64,000 nt of DNA from Siphonodentalium dalli (lineage: Eukaryota > Mollusca > Scaphopoda > Gadilida > Siphonodentaliidae): positions 275,737,614 to 275,801,613 of the forward strand of contig CP136064.1 of NCBI GenBank assembly GCA_032622095.1, in the 5' to 3' direction. Of the stretch, positions 1 to 13,900 are shown piece by piece. Positions within the stretch are counted from its first letter, which is position 1. Each line of letters begins with the position of its first letter. Position numbers and translations under genes: made by a program. The notes beneath the pieces were generated by a model. It was not told where the DNA came from and made no database searches. It was given only the letters and a program-made list of their open reading frames with translations.

Positions 1-778
1 TTTTCTTTTGCATGGTAAGATAAATATTGACTCAATAAATTTGGTGTGAAATCGAACCGGGCGTCTATATAAAGAGTCACCAACATCAACTAGCTAGAGC
101 ATAGGCCATACAAACTCAAAATTTCATTTCTCTGGCAAATTGTTTTCTAAAACAGATAACATGCAGGTGGCAGTTACATGAACTAAAATATTTCAAAATT
201 GCAAAATAAATACTGTTCAATGGTGCAGACATGATCTGATCTGTGGTGACGGCGTTGAGTTCATCACAGATAATTTAAACCAATCAAATGAGCTTGTGAG
301 AGTTGTATTTGTCATTGCAAAATCCCTCAATTCATTCCATTTGTGAAGTTATTGAAAACTAGAGGTAAAATAAATACTATGTTCTGATACTCTGACACCA
401 TTGGCAATATATTTGAATTTTATTTTGAGTCAAAGAAATTACACTTTTGTGCAGTGCAAGAGCATGCATGCAGACCAGAGAAATAAAAGATGAAATTTGT
501 ATGGCTACAGAGTATGTAGTTATACTTCACACACCAATGATTAGACAAAACATGCAAAACTAAGAATGGGCCATGTTTCCTTTGAGTTGGCCAGAGAGAG
601 ATGTACATTCAATTCTTACAAGCACTCAGACGTCGATCATCATATTTTACACGATTTGAGGTTGGAAAAAGTTGCCCTTTATTGCATTATGGTAACTCCC
701 CTCATTACGAAAACATTTTGTGAACTACTAATAAAACAATTAATTACATTGACATTTTCTATGGTAATTTGCCATTAG
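1..778. other. RAR intron, no gene seen
   Basis: AT-rich sequence without a recognised coding exon. Bases 233-251 match 19 bases of RAR exon 6 (the codons for VTTDQIT) in the same orientation, with no similarity around them. Confidence 0.6.
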
Positions 779-1202
779 TTAACCCTTTACCCAACAAAAC
801 GGCCAAAAACGCCCAAATAAAGCTTCAACAGCCTAAAATATCTTCGGTCTGTCTCAATAACACCATACAAATATGGATATCATTGGAACCGGTTCATTGA
901 CCACATTGTGATGGTTACAGTTATGCCCTGTGCCAATGCATTCTCTTATATATGCGAGTCGACCATAGGTCGCCTTGCATATATAAGAGAATGCATTGGC
1001 CTAAAAAAAATCTTTTTTTAACACTTTTTCTTACATTCTTTAACAATTTATATAATATTTTTCTACATTCTTTGACAATTTTATCATTTTTAATATGTGT
1101 TAAGCCAATGCATTCTCTTATATATGCGAGGCGACCTATGGTCGACTCGCATATTTAAGAGAATGCATTGGCACAGGGCCGTTCTGTTGGGTAAAGGGTT
1201 AA
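779..1202 (+). mobile_element. MITE family A copy 1 (TTAA-flanked)
   Basis: Ends TTAACCCTTTACCCAACA and TGTTGGGTAAAGGGTTAA, an inverted repeat bounded by TTAA on both sides, as for piggyBac-type insertions. It holds two hairpins built from CCAATGCATTCTCTTATATA in opposite order. No coding capacity. Confidence 0.88.
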
Positions 1203-1479
1203 CACAAAAGTTAATGTGTTTAAATAGGATAATTACTTTAGAGGTAAGATAATATGAGTGTTGGAATTTTGTCATGGCAACACACGATATTTCCAATTCA
1301 AAATACATTTGCAGGTTGAAATTGAGATGTAATTATAATGTTCATTTTCTGACATCATTGCACAGCATAAATACCCGGTACATCAATCACAAATATGCAA
1401 TCAAAATTTTTGTTGTTGCATTTATGGGAGTATAAAATTGTAAGTGACCGAAGAACAAACCAGTACTGTATAATTTCAC

Positions 1480-1665
1480 GAACATCATTTGCCACTCGTT
1501 TGAAAACAGTCATGATGTCAAACCTCCATGCCAAATTTCATTCAGATCCGATAAGCCATGAATGAGATAAACACCCGTATGGACGGACAGACAGCTAGAC
1601 AGACACACAGACCAAGTCAACCAGTATACCCCCCATTTTTCTTCGAAAAGAGGAGGTATAATAAG
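1480..1665 (+). repeat. Mobile element tail: GACGGAC microsatellite and hairpin
   Basis: GGACGGACAGACAGCTAGACAG is followed by a hairpin with arms TATACCCCCC and GAGGAGGTATA. The same layout recurs in families at 27.2-27.8 and 59.6-60.2 kb. Confidence 0.55.
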
Positions 1666-1675
1666 ATAATGAGCA

Positions 1676-1751
1676 ATTAGTTTTACCTGACCACAGACGT
1701 CAGGTGTATTAGTTTCGCCTGACCACAGACAACAGGTGTATTAGTTTTACC
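1676..1751 (-). repeat. 32-bp tandem repeat across the RAR exon-8 donor
   Basis: Units 1676-1707 and 1708-1739 plus a partial unit 1740-1751 that includes the true donor. On the minus strand each begins GGTAAAACTAATACACCTG or a variant, so a donor-like AG|GTAAAA is recreated at 1686. The middle copy has GGCGAAAC instead. Confidence 0.7.
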
Positions 1752-1909
1752 TTTCACACTTATACTACGCAGCTCTGTGACTTTCATTAGAAGTTTAGCG
1801 AAGACTTGGCGCTGCTCTTTTCTGCGTGTCCGTGAATAATGTTTCAAGGCTTCGTGTATCGGCTCCTGGATTGACTCAATGTTCCTAACATTCTCGAGAC
1901 CAGATCGAT
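1751..1909 (-). CDS. RAR: RAR exon 8, ligand-binding domain helices 8-10
   Basis: Acceptor ATTACTTGCAG before 1909; donor AAAG|GTAAAA at 1750; 159 nt, residues 393-445. It encodes [20 protein letters not shown] and [20 protein letters not shown] through [12 protein letters not shown]. Vertebrate RARs have QEPLLEAL, RRRRPSQP and MLMKITDLRGISTKG here. It exits in phase 1 toward an exon outside the window. The donor region is repeated just downstream (1676-1739). Confidence 0.95.
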
Positions 1910-4900
1910 CTGCAAGTAATCAGTTACAAGATTAACACTTCTTTCCTAAATGGATTTTCCAATCAGTTCTAAAAATATACATCGGAATGGGCAATTATTC
2001 AATTGGAGGGGTGTACAGCAATAAAAGCAGATGACAAACAGAGGAAAAGATAATACAAGTGCAGAAGGATTTCTATTAATGTGTGGGAAATGTTCAGAAA
2101 ATAAGTTCAACAAACTATTATCTGAACATTTCCTAAGGGAACTACTAATCAATGAGTATTTAGAAAAGAAAAGGTTAATTGGACATCATTTATTTCAACC
2201 TTCAAGTTATTTAATAGTTATAAAAAATGATACATTTATTTGTGCACTGGCTATGTCACATGCTAGAGTTCTTTCCCATTTCCCAATCGGACAATGCCCA
2301 TGTGACCAGCCATATTCTATAAAGCAGATTGATAGAAAGACTTCTTGTTCTGGCAAATACTATTATGAGTAAAATTTTGACACCTCGAGAAGCAGATGTT
2401 CCTGGTGGTACTCGTACTATGGGAGACTCGGATATAAGAGAATGCGTTGGCACAGGGTTTTCACAAAATTTCAGGAAGCTCCAGTCATGGACTGTCACCA
2501 GGGAGAAGTCATAAAGGCTTGACCTCAATATACTCTATATATTCACCTTTCTGAGATCCCATTACTATTATGCAATGTAAAGAGCTCATTTATAATATCA
2601 TATATGTGACCCGCGATATCAAATCCAGTCGGAAGTCGGGATTTTTTTTACCCTGTGCCAATGCATATATAAGAGAAGCATTGGCCTAACAATTTTTTAC
2701 AATTTTAATAATTTTTTCTTGTATTCTTTAACAATTTTATAATTTCACCCATACAGAGCCCCAGACAAACATGAGCAGACGACACTCTTCTATATGCTTC
2801 TATATATGTGTGGGGCTCCCTGCAGGGTAATGGATGTTTTTTTTATTTTATGTCCTAAAAATTGTAAGAAACAGTTATTTAAAAAACATGATAAAAAATT
2901 GTTAGGCCAATGCATTCTCTTATATATGCGAGGCGACCTATGGTCGACTCGAATATATAAGAGAATGCATTGGCACAGGGTAAAAAAAATCCAGACTTCC
3001 GACTGGATTTGATATGGCGGGTCACAATTATGAGTAAGAAGACCATTATAACCAGTAAATACACTTCAAATATGCCTGTTTTAAAATATGGATCATATAT
3101 AAGAGAGAAGTCACTTCTTCCTAGGAGCAAAATAGGGAGAAGTGACACAAAAATAGGGAGAAGTGACACAAAAATAGGGAGAAGTGACACAGGTTACAGA
3201 GAAGATTTCTCCCAAGTCTCTCTCTAGGCTGGTCCCTGTCTCCCACATCGCCCTCTAGGCTGGTCCCAGCTACCACCACTGGCTGAACATATGATATCTT
3301 ACCACTACTGACTAAACATATTATAAAGTTATTATACAATGTTATGTACAGTTTTTGTTTTTCTTGTACGAGTCCCGGTGGTGGTGAAAAGTCATATCGA
3401 TCGGAAACTTTTGTGGTTATTTTTGGTATTTGTCGGCACTTGATAGTATTTGATCATCAGAAAGCATGATTTGGAAGTAAACACGAAAGTGAAAACAAAA
3501 CTCAATGCGGAAGTGAAACGTCTGCTAAATCCACCACAGCATTGCGCGCGCATCACAATTTCACCAATTCATTTGGCAGAGTTACTTCATGACGTCCGGA
3601 GTCCCGATAAAAAAGTCATTTTGTACACTCGGGAGTCCAATGACTTTCGGGAGTCCAATATGACTTTTTCCCGGATTATCACGTGATGGCTTTTGTCCAA
3701 TCAGAAATAGTGTTAGTTAAGGGATGGATAATAATATATCTTACCACCACTGGCTAGGCATATGGCAGAGAGTAGAGCGAACTCTGTTTCGTCAACATCC
3801 ATATCTTTGAGAGACTGGGCGAATTTGAAAATTTCATCAGTTAGAGGCCCGAAACCTCCACCTTTAAGTTTTTCTCGTTTCACAACACAGTTGTTTTCAA
3901 ACACCATTGCATCTTGATCAGGGTCGTATCGACTACTCAAGCGTAATATCTGAAAAATAGATAGAATTGCATTGAGGTCAGGGTCATATTAAAAGAGAAC
4001 AAACCAAAATCTGAAAATAAATAACACTAGCTGATGTGCCCGGCTTTGTTCGGGCTATTTAAGGATTTCTTTGTGATCGCCTCCGACTGGGAACTATTGT
4101 TCGATCGGTACCGAAACATGCCTATATGAGCATACATGGTCAAGGCCTGGTCACACACGAAATTGGATCCGCCCATACTGTTCCCGGGATCAAAGTAGTC
4201 CTACATACCAAATTTGAGTCAGATCGGTCAAGGTCTAGAAACATGCCTATATTAGCGTATATGAGTGAGATCAAGGTCAATAACACGGTCGCACGTGAAA
4301 TTGGACCCACCCATATTGTTCGGTTCGGATGAGTCGGATCGGTCAAGCGGATTTCGAGTCTATAACACACATACATACATACACACATACATACAGACAA
4401 GTTCCAAAATATATAATAGATTTCATAAATCAGGGACGTGCCCAGATTATTCAAATTGGGAGAAGTCACTTCTCCTTGTGTTGATTATTGTGTAAATGAA
4501 ATCCTTTTCTACCTAAAAGTCTGACACAGCAGGTTACATCACCTCTAGTCGGCGCCCTACAATGAATGGCTAACTAGATCGCCATTGCATAATTATATAT
4601 GTCCATCATTTAACCGCAAAAGTGGTATATGACACACTTTATTTGGCGGCTCCATTCATTGTTTTTACCTATTATTTATTAACCAGGTCATCGTCAGGGG
4701 CGCTGGTCATTCTGTGAGTACCATGTGTACTAGCTAGATATGTTGTTAGAATATTGGGTATATTCCACAACCAAAAAATTCAAAGGATTATTGATATAAG
4801 GAAGAAGTGGACTGTTATCAGGGAGAAGTCATAAAGGCTGAAGTTCAATTTACACCCAACATCACCCTGCTATGATCCAATAAGAATTATGCAACACAAG

Positions 4901-7900
4901 AGCCCAAAAATAAAACCATATAGTGAGTAAGAACACCATTATAATCAGTAAATATACTTTAAATATATACTGTGTGCTGTTGGGACATGTGTATACTGGT
5001 ATATGAGATGTGGCAAGTTGCAATAGCTACCGGTATGCAAGCTTGCAAATAGTGTGTCTGTAATTGGCAGAATGAATTTGGGGATGCTAGCCTACTGTGA
5101 GATAGAGCATCACTAAATTCACCCTCTGGGGACCTTATTCTTATTTTTATCAAGACATAAAGGCAAGTCTCCTATGGGCTTTTATTTTATATTTTGGAAA
5201 TTTTGGGGTAAAATGTTGTCAGCGTAAACCAACTATTTAAATTTATGTCACTTAATAATTGTTTAACAAACTTGACACAACTTACCATGATTTCGAGACA
5301 TGCTGCTTTGAGCAGCGTGATCTGATCTGTGGTGACTAGAGACATAAATCCGGGAATCTTTTTGGCGAATTCAACAATTTTGACGACACCCGTCGATGAC
5401 AATTCACTAATCTTCTCCCACAAAAGGCCGTTCTCCTCAAAGTCATTTTCCGATTTGGTTTCCTAAAAGAGATTAATATAAACACAATTAAAGATGATCC
5501 ATCTCTTCATGGCACCACTTTCAACAACAACAACAACAACATTTCTAGGATCCTCTTTTCGAAGTCACTTTACTGCTGTTCCCAAACAAACACATGAGAA
5601 ACATCTGGTGTTGCAAATATGGCTTGTTGCCATTCATCTGAGAGCTTTCCAATGAATGGCAACAAGTCATATTTCCAACTAAATCCTGAATGAAAGTGTC
5701 AATGACACTATAGCTCAACTTAGGTAGGGGAATAATTTAATGGTTGACAGTAAATAGAGGGATGTGCAAAGAGTAAATTCTAAAATGGCCACCGGCGGCC
5801 ATGTTTTTTTGACGAATGACCCCAAAATGACTCATTCACCTTGATCCTAAAATGACTCGTTCCCATCTACATGTAAATGTCAACATTCATGACAAATTTT
5901 ATGATGATCACACAAACAGTACGGCCTGTAGCCCGCGCCAATGGATTTAATTTTGAAATCCAAGATGGTCACCAGCGGCCATGTTTTTTGGCTGAATGAC
6001 CCCAAAATGACTCGTTCCCATCTACATGTCAATGTCAACATTCATGACAAATTTCATATCAAGATCAGACCAAAGATACGACCTGTAGCCCGCGCCAAAG
6101 GAAATTGTTGACGGACACACGTACACACACACACGGACGACGGACGCCAACCCATGGCAATAGCTCAAACTTACAATGTAAGTTGAGCTAAAAATTACCA
6201 ATAATTCTGCTGTGGTTAACCCTTTACCCAACAAACCGGCCAAATAAAGCTTCAACAGCCTAAAATATCTTCGGTCTGTCTCAATAGAACCATACAAATA
6301 TGGATATCATTGGAACCGGCTCCTTGACCACATTGTGATAGTTACAGTTATGCCCTGTGCCAATGCATTCTCTTATATATGCGAGTCGACCATAGGTCGC
6401 CTCGCATATATAAGAGAATGCATTGGCCTAAAAAAAATCTTTTTTTAACACTTTTTACCATTTTTTCTTACATTCTTTAACAATTTTATAATTTTTAATG
6501 TGTTAAGCCAATGCATTCTCTTATATATGCGAGGCGACCTATGGTCGACTCGCATATATAAGAGAATGCATTGGCACAGGGCCGTTCTGTTGGGTAAAGG
6601 GTTAATATAATGACATCATATTATAGCTATTAGGCCAGGGTTTGTTATATAATGACATCATATTATAGCTATTAGGCCAGGGTTTTATCAAATAGCCCAC
6701 ATTAAATCTTTCAAAATTGAAAGCTATTCCTGTACAATAAAGATTACAATTCTGCATTAATTCCTGTCACATTCACATCAACTCACTGGAACGAGTGCTA
6801 CACCATTCCCCAACCAACCTGTGGCATAATCAGGATTTGATTGTCGTACCCTTAATGAGCGTTCAGATGACCACGATTCAATCGTAAGTGGAAGGATTTC
6901 CGTCGTAGGAAGTAACCGGTAGTTAAGACTGCGCATGCTCATGTCAAAATCGCAAGTAAAAAAATAATATCAAGCACTGTTTGATTTTAGATTCAAAATC
7001 GTGGCGTATCCTTGGATACCTCCACTTGCGACATAATCGCAGTCGTGTGTACGTAAAAATCGTGGCTGGAAAGATCGCAGGGTAGTCAATCACATGCTTT
7101 ATTAGCAACCTACGATATCATGTTGTACAACAACATCGCAATCGTGTGAACAAACTATCCACAATCTTGTCGAGTCCAACTCCTCCACTTATGATTGTAT
7201 CGTGGTCGTCTGAACGTCGGGCTTTGATAAACTTACAACTGAGGGTGTAACTAGACTCGCGGGAGAATCATCAGGAAAGCAGTAGGTATCACTTTGCGCA
7301 TCAACAATGTTCTGTATCAGCGACTGTTCTGGTTCAGTGACTTCATCGGGGGGTGCGGCATCTAATTTCTGCTTCTTTTTCTTGTGTCTGTCATTGCGGA
7401 CCGCTGAAAAAACAGTAAATTATAGATTCAGATATTTCATCTGCTGAATATGGTGACCATGTTCACAATATATAAATTAATATAAAAGGTCTGTCCTTGT
7501 CCATACATCCCTGGGAAAAGGTGGCTTTTTTTAAAAACAAAAAATATGATTCTGGGAACAATCAGCGAATACTTAAACGAAAACATGCATAATCAGAAAT
7601 GATTGGATAAAACCAAAATTTAGACTAAAACTATATGTGACCCGCCATATCAAATCCAGTCGTAAGTCGGGATTTATTTACCCTGTGCCAATGCATTCTC
7701 TTATATATGTGAGTCGACCATAGGATGCCTCGCATATATAAGAGAATGCAGTGGCCTAACAATATTTTACAATTTTAATAATTTGTTCTTGTATTCTTTA
7801 ACAATTTTATAATTTCGCCCATACAAAGCCCCAGACAAACATGAGCAGACGACACTCTTCTATATGTGTCTATATATGTGTGGGGCTCCCTGCAGGGTAA

Positions 7901-10900
7901 TGGATGTTTTTTTATTTTATGTCCTAAAAATTGTAAGAAACATTTATTTAAAAAAAATGATAACAAATTGTTAGGCCAATGCATTCTCTTATATATGCGA
8001 GGCGACCTATGGTCGACTCGCATATATAAGAGAATGCATTGGCACAGGGTAACAAAATCCCGACTTACGACTGGATTTGATATGGCGGGTCACATATTTC
8101 CACATGATTTATTTGATAGCTATCAGTTATTCACAACTTGAGATATCATATGGACAACAAAATAATCACCTAATTCTAAGTTGACAAGGGCCATAACTCT
8201 GGTAACCTAAAATCGAACTTGACCTGTATTTTTATTTAAAAACCAAATTGAAAAACAATCGGATAACTATAACTAAAGTTGTCATCCAGAAATATAACTC
8301 ATAAAAGACGACAAGGACCATATCTCTGGGAAAAATGGGCAGACCCCCCCCCCCCCATATTTGAACTTGACCTGTATTTTTATACTGCACTGGCCAGTTA
8401 TCTTGTGGTGAAAACTAGTGTAGGCTACTCCAAAAGGTCAAATCAGTGATTATGATTTCAAGAATCCAATATGAACATACATGTATTACGAATTGAACAT
8501 GAAATAGACACAGCAAAGCATGGGTACGAGATCAGGGCTCAAAATACATTTAATTTTGTCGAATCAAGTTAGTCATAAAGCACTCAAATTTGAAAAGTTT
8601 CACGAGAATCATAATTACGAGAATCGATTTGGGGATTCTCATCGAATCTTAAGGCTGCGAGATAACTCATATTCAGCTCTTAGTTTAAAAATCTGACTGC
8701 AAAATGTAGGAAAATGCAAGCTCAGACAAAAATATACAAGTTGCGAAAAAAGGGGGGATATTTCCTAAAAAACAAGTCGGATTTAGCTCATTATCGCAAG
8801 TACACAGGTTTACATAGTGGTAAATATATGTAGCAAGTTAAAAATAATTGACTGAAAAATGTAGGAATAAAAGCTCAGAAAAAGTTGCATCCATGGACGA
8901 TTCTGCGGACGGACGAACAAATGGGTAGATATGTGGCTCCGACCTATGTGGCTAGAAATGGTAATATGGCTTTAGTTTTTATGTGGCTTCTCAAGTAGCC
9001 ATAAAATTTTATGTGGCTATCAAGTAGTTGATAGTGATAAAACTCCAGATTATGGATTCATAACATGTTGGAATTATAGCAGAAGAAGCTGATTAAAACT
9101 CAAAAACTTGCACACAGCAACTGGGACAGTGGAATAGGAGAAACTGACAAGTCCGTGATTGGGTGGCTAGCCACATAAATGTCAGTCAGTGTCCGACATC
9201 TCCTATTGACAGGTCATGGATGTCTAAATCGATGGACTTTTTGTTTCCAAATTTTGAGTGACTACAAAATTAAATAAGCAGATTAGGCCAAATAGATCAT
9301 TTTTGAACGTCCATCTGAAAGCTGTTACGTGGCTAGCCACGCAACGGAAGTTATGCACATAAATATCCATTTTACACAATCTTAGCCACATAAGTAATCA
9401 TTAGTAAACACGTAGTAGAGTAACTCACCTTCTTTGGACATGCCCGCACGGAAACATGTCTGCAACCGACAGTACTGGCACCGGTTTCGTGTCACTTTAT
9501 TAATAACACATGTTTTCTCTTTATGGCAAGTATACTGCATATTCTTTTGGACGCTTCGTCTGAAAAAACCCTGAAAAACAACCATCTAGTTGATAGTAAT
9601 TCATGGATTAACCCTTTCAGTGCCAGGTCCGATTTTTGTATCAACCCATATACCCTGTGCCAATGCATTCTCTTATACCCCGGTATATGCGAGTCGACCA
9701 TAGGTCGCCTCGCATATATAAGAGAATGCATTGGCCTAACAATTTTTCATCATTTGTTATTATTTTTTACAATTTTTTACAATTTTAATAATTTTTTCTT
9801 ATATTCTTTAACAGACTCATTTTGTAGGTTTAGTGCCAGGGAATCTTACGTTTTTCATGGGCATCAAAATTATTACTATGGCAAACTTGGTGATAGTTTT
9901 GAGTTATAACATGCCCCTAAGGTTTTATCCAGTTTGTTTTTAAATTCGCTATAGCATGCTTAAAGCATATCCAAAAAAATTCAACACAAAAAAATCTATA
10001 AAAATAAAAAAAAAAAAAAAAATTATAATAATTTGTAATTTTTTTAGGGCCAATTTTACAGACAGTAAATTAGGGCCGATGAGATCGGCCCCTGGCACTG
10101 AAAGGGTTAAATCATAAAACTACAGTGATTTGATCAATGTCACTTAACCCTTCTATGACTGGAGCTTCCTGATAATTAGTGAAAACACTGTGCCAATGCT
10201 TTCTCCTATATATTCGAGTCTCCTATAGGGAGCCTCGCATATATAAGAGAATACATTGGCCTAAAAATATTTAGCTTTGATCAACTGAGCCAGTGCATTC
10301 TCTCATATACAGTAATGTCCTAATTAATCGACTCTTTAACCACAGCAGAATTATGGGTAACTTTTCAGGATTTAGTTGGAAATATGGCTTGTTGCCATTC
10401 ATCGGAAAGCTATCGGCAATAGCTTTCTGATGAATGGCAACAAGCCATATTTCCGACTAAATCCTGAAAAGTTAACCATAATTTTGCTGTGGTTAAGGAG
10501 TCGATTAATTAGAGCATTACTGCACGTGAGACTCCTTATGGGATACTCGCACATATAAGAGAATGCACAGTCACAGAATTTTTAATGCTGCACCAGCACA
10601 GCTCTTGTCATGAAAGGGTTAAAAATTCAGACATAAACTTGCCATAATAATCCTCATCAAGTCAGTTAACCCTTTCTATACTGAATGTATTCTCCCACTC
10701 AGTTATAAAAGTCTACAATGGAATGGCCAATTATTCATCTGGAAGAGTGTTTTAGGTAATAAAAGCAGACAACAAACATATACGAGATGATAATACAAGA
10801 GCAGAATGATTCATTTTCATTGGTGGGAATTGTTCAAATAATAAGTTCAACAATCATTTGTTGAACTTATTATCTTAAACTTCCTGAGGGAGCCACTCAT

Positions 10901-13900
10901 CAATGAGTACGGTATTTAGAATAAACAGGGTTAAAGGAGTAATTATCATTAACCCTTTCATGAGATTCATGATGGGAGCTGTGCTGGTGCTGCATTAAAG
11001 ATCCTGTGCCAGTACATTCTCTTATATATACGAGTCTCCTATAGGGAGCCCCACATATCTAAGAGAATGCACCAGTTGGCTTACATATTGTTAGGGTAAT
11101 GCATTCCCTAAAATATGCGAGGCTCCCTGTGGGGGACTCACATATATAAGAGAATGCATTGGCACAGAGTTTTCACAAAATTTCAGGAAACATATATAGT
11201 TTTCAAGTCATCTGATATATTGGCTGTCTGGAGACTTGCACAGTGCGACACTAAGACAATATCAGCATCAATTGGTTTCAGTTTTTCATAAAACATTGGC
11301 CCCCTCTCAAATTAGACGAGGCTAAAAAAAAGACAGTCAATGACTGTGGGGTCGCTCACCAGACTGCAAAGACTGATAAGACTGGGACTCTGGAGACCAC
11401 AACAGTCAGAACTTTTCATAATCACTTTAAAAGAAATAGATCTAAACAGGATATGTGGCCAAATTACCAAATGTACACTATTGATCACCCCCCCCCCCCC
11501 AACAAGTCCCCTCCTGACTGGGCTCCAGACTCCCAAGTCTTAGGTTGGAATTACACAATTGATATCTCAAACTTTCCCAATTGTTGGAAATTTCCAATCT
11601 CACAAGCGCCTTTTTATAAAATAGACCTGATGGTCCTTGTGAAGGAAGCATATTAAGAAGGAAAGTGTCCTATTTTTCCAGGTTACCCCATTAAAAATAT
11701 CTGTATCGCAGTCAAACAAGAACATTCCATGCTAAATAAGCCAACTAGTTCTTGGCTCTGCCATACATATTTTAAGAATTACTATGTTGTGAAATAGTTA
11801 TGTCTCTGGCAATGCCCTTATTCGACATTGTGATGCCATTTTCACAAATCTGTCACCCAAGGTAATTTCCTACTAAATATAAGCAAAATTGGCCATTTCA
11901 TTCTTGCATAGAAGACGTATGATGAATTGCTATGGAGAGAAAGAGTAATGTAGCTGGCCTTGCACCTACTTGACCTGGTGACCCTGATTAAACAAATCTG
12001 AATCACACATCACCAAAGGAGCCTCAATATTAAATGTGAACTAAATAGAGCTGGTGGTTCTTTCAAAGAACACTTTTCAAGTTTGCCAAATATGTTCTGG
12101 TGAAGTGGTGGGTGTGGGAGAGTTAAATTTTTAATATTTTGTGGAGTTATGTCCCTGCCCACATTTGACCCAGTGACCTCATTTGAACAAATCTGAATGT
12201 GAGTCACCTGGGCAATATCCACACCAACTATGAACCCATTCGGTCTTATGGTTCCAGAGGAGAAGTTTAAAGAATTGTTGACGGACGGACGAGGAGTGAT
12301 GACTATAGCTCCACCAGAGACTTTGTCTCAGGTGAGCCAAAAACTATTGAAATTATAGAATGACTCCCCCCCCCCACTTTGGATCACAAAATGCAACAGA
12401 ATTCAAACTTTTTTAATGGAAGGGGAAGAACTCCATCTTTAATATATAGAGTTATTCCCCCTGCATTGAAAATAATTTAGCTTTTTACTGCAATCTAGAT
12501 GACAAAACTCTTTGGCAACTCAATAAAAACAACATGTCCACAGTTTATTATACTGGATAAGTTGATAATACAATGTTTTGGAGCTTGCTCTTTCAAATGG
12601 TATATAATATGCCATATATTTTATATAATGTAATCTGGCGGTTAAAAAATTAAGTAGTTTACTATTTTATATTCATTTTAGTCTATATAATTAATTTTGA
12701 GAAAACAAATTACATCTCATTGAACAAATCTGCTAATTCCACCCCTCAACCCATGGGGACATCCCTGCAAGAATAGGACATCTGTGATTTATTGGATGCT
12801 TGTCTACATTTGCCTAACAATATTTCCTTAACCTTGAAAGCCAGTGCATTCTCTTAGGTGAGGCTACCTATGGGACACTCACATATATAAGACAATGCAC
12901 TGGCATGATACCAGTACTTTGTTATAAAATAATAAATATTGGACAAATATTAAAACTAGGAGCTCATTTCTCTTGATCAATGGTCTATTATTTTATATTC
13001 ATGGAAAAACAATTACATCTCAATGAACAAATCTGAGAAATTTGCCCCCTCCGCAAACATATGTGGGGACATCCCTGCGAGAATAGGACATGTGTGATTT
13101 ATTTGGATGTCTGACTATATTGGCCTAACAATATTTCCTTGATCTTGAACCCCAGTGTATTCTCTTATATATAGGAGAATACACTGGTGCAGGGTCTTTA
13201 TTGCTGTACCAGCATAGCTCTGGTAATGAAATGGTTAATACTAATACTATTATAAAATGTGTACACTGTCAAACAGTTAGAGTTGTATTTGAGATTGCTG
13301 TAAACACATAGGATTAAATTTCATTCACAGACATCTTTCTCTCTTAGTCTGATAACTGTGGATATTGAGATAAAAGTTAATTACTTTATAATGACTGGAC
13401 ACACAGCTGTGAGCACTGTGAGAATTAAGGCTGGTCAGTTCCTGGCATGTCATATAACTAAAGTGTAAGGCTTTTAATGGGGTGAACCTTGCAGGGATCT
13501 CTGGTGTGGGGTGACAGGGACATGTAGTGGTGGGGGAGGTGGGGTGGAGGGGGGGGGGGGGGGGCAAGGGTTTAAAACAAGGATTTGAATTAACTTTTTT
13601 TTAAGAGTTATGTCCCTGGGCCCTCTGGCTCTGGCCCTATTTGACCCAGTGACCCCATTTGAACAAATCTGAATGTGATTCACCTAGGGAACATCCACAC
13701 CAAATATGAACACGTTAAGTCTTACGGTTCGGGACGAGAAGATGATTGTTGACGGACGGACAGACGGACGGCCGACGGACGAGGAGTGATGACTATAGCT
13801 CCACCGGAGACTTCGTCTCAGGTGAGCTAAAAACCTTACTCGTATTTAATAAGTTACTCAATTTTAAATTCACACACTTCAAATTTGTGCACTGTACCTA

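Noticed and set aside
932-989. Hairpins considered as microRNA precursors
   Set aside because: The same hairpin recurs about 28 times inside MITEs; without small-RNA data they are transposon palindromes.
1-1750. Search for the last RAR exon (helices 11-12)
   Set aside because: No minus-strand segment resembling the MEIPGPMPPLI region with an acceptor was found; it should lie outside the window.
2031-2372. 113-codon plus-strand frame
   Set aside because: It runs over dispersed repeat L and the edge of a MITE; no recognised domain.
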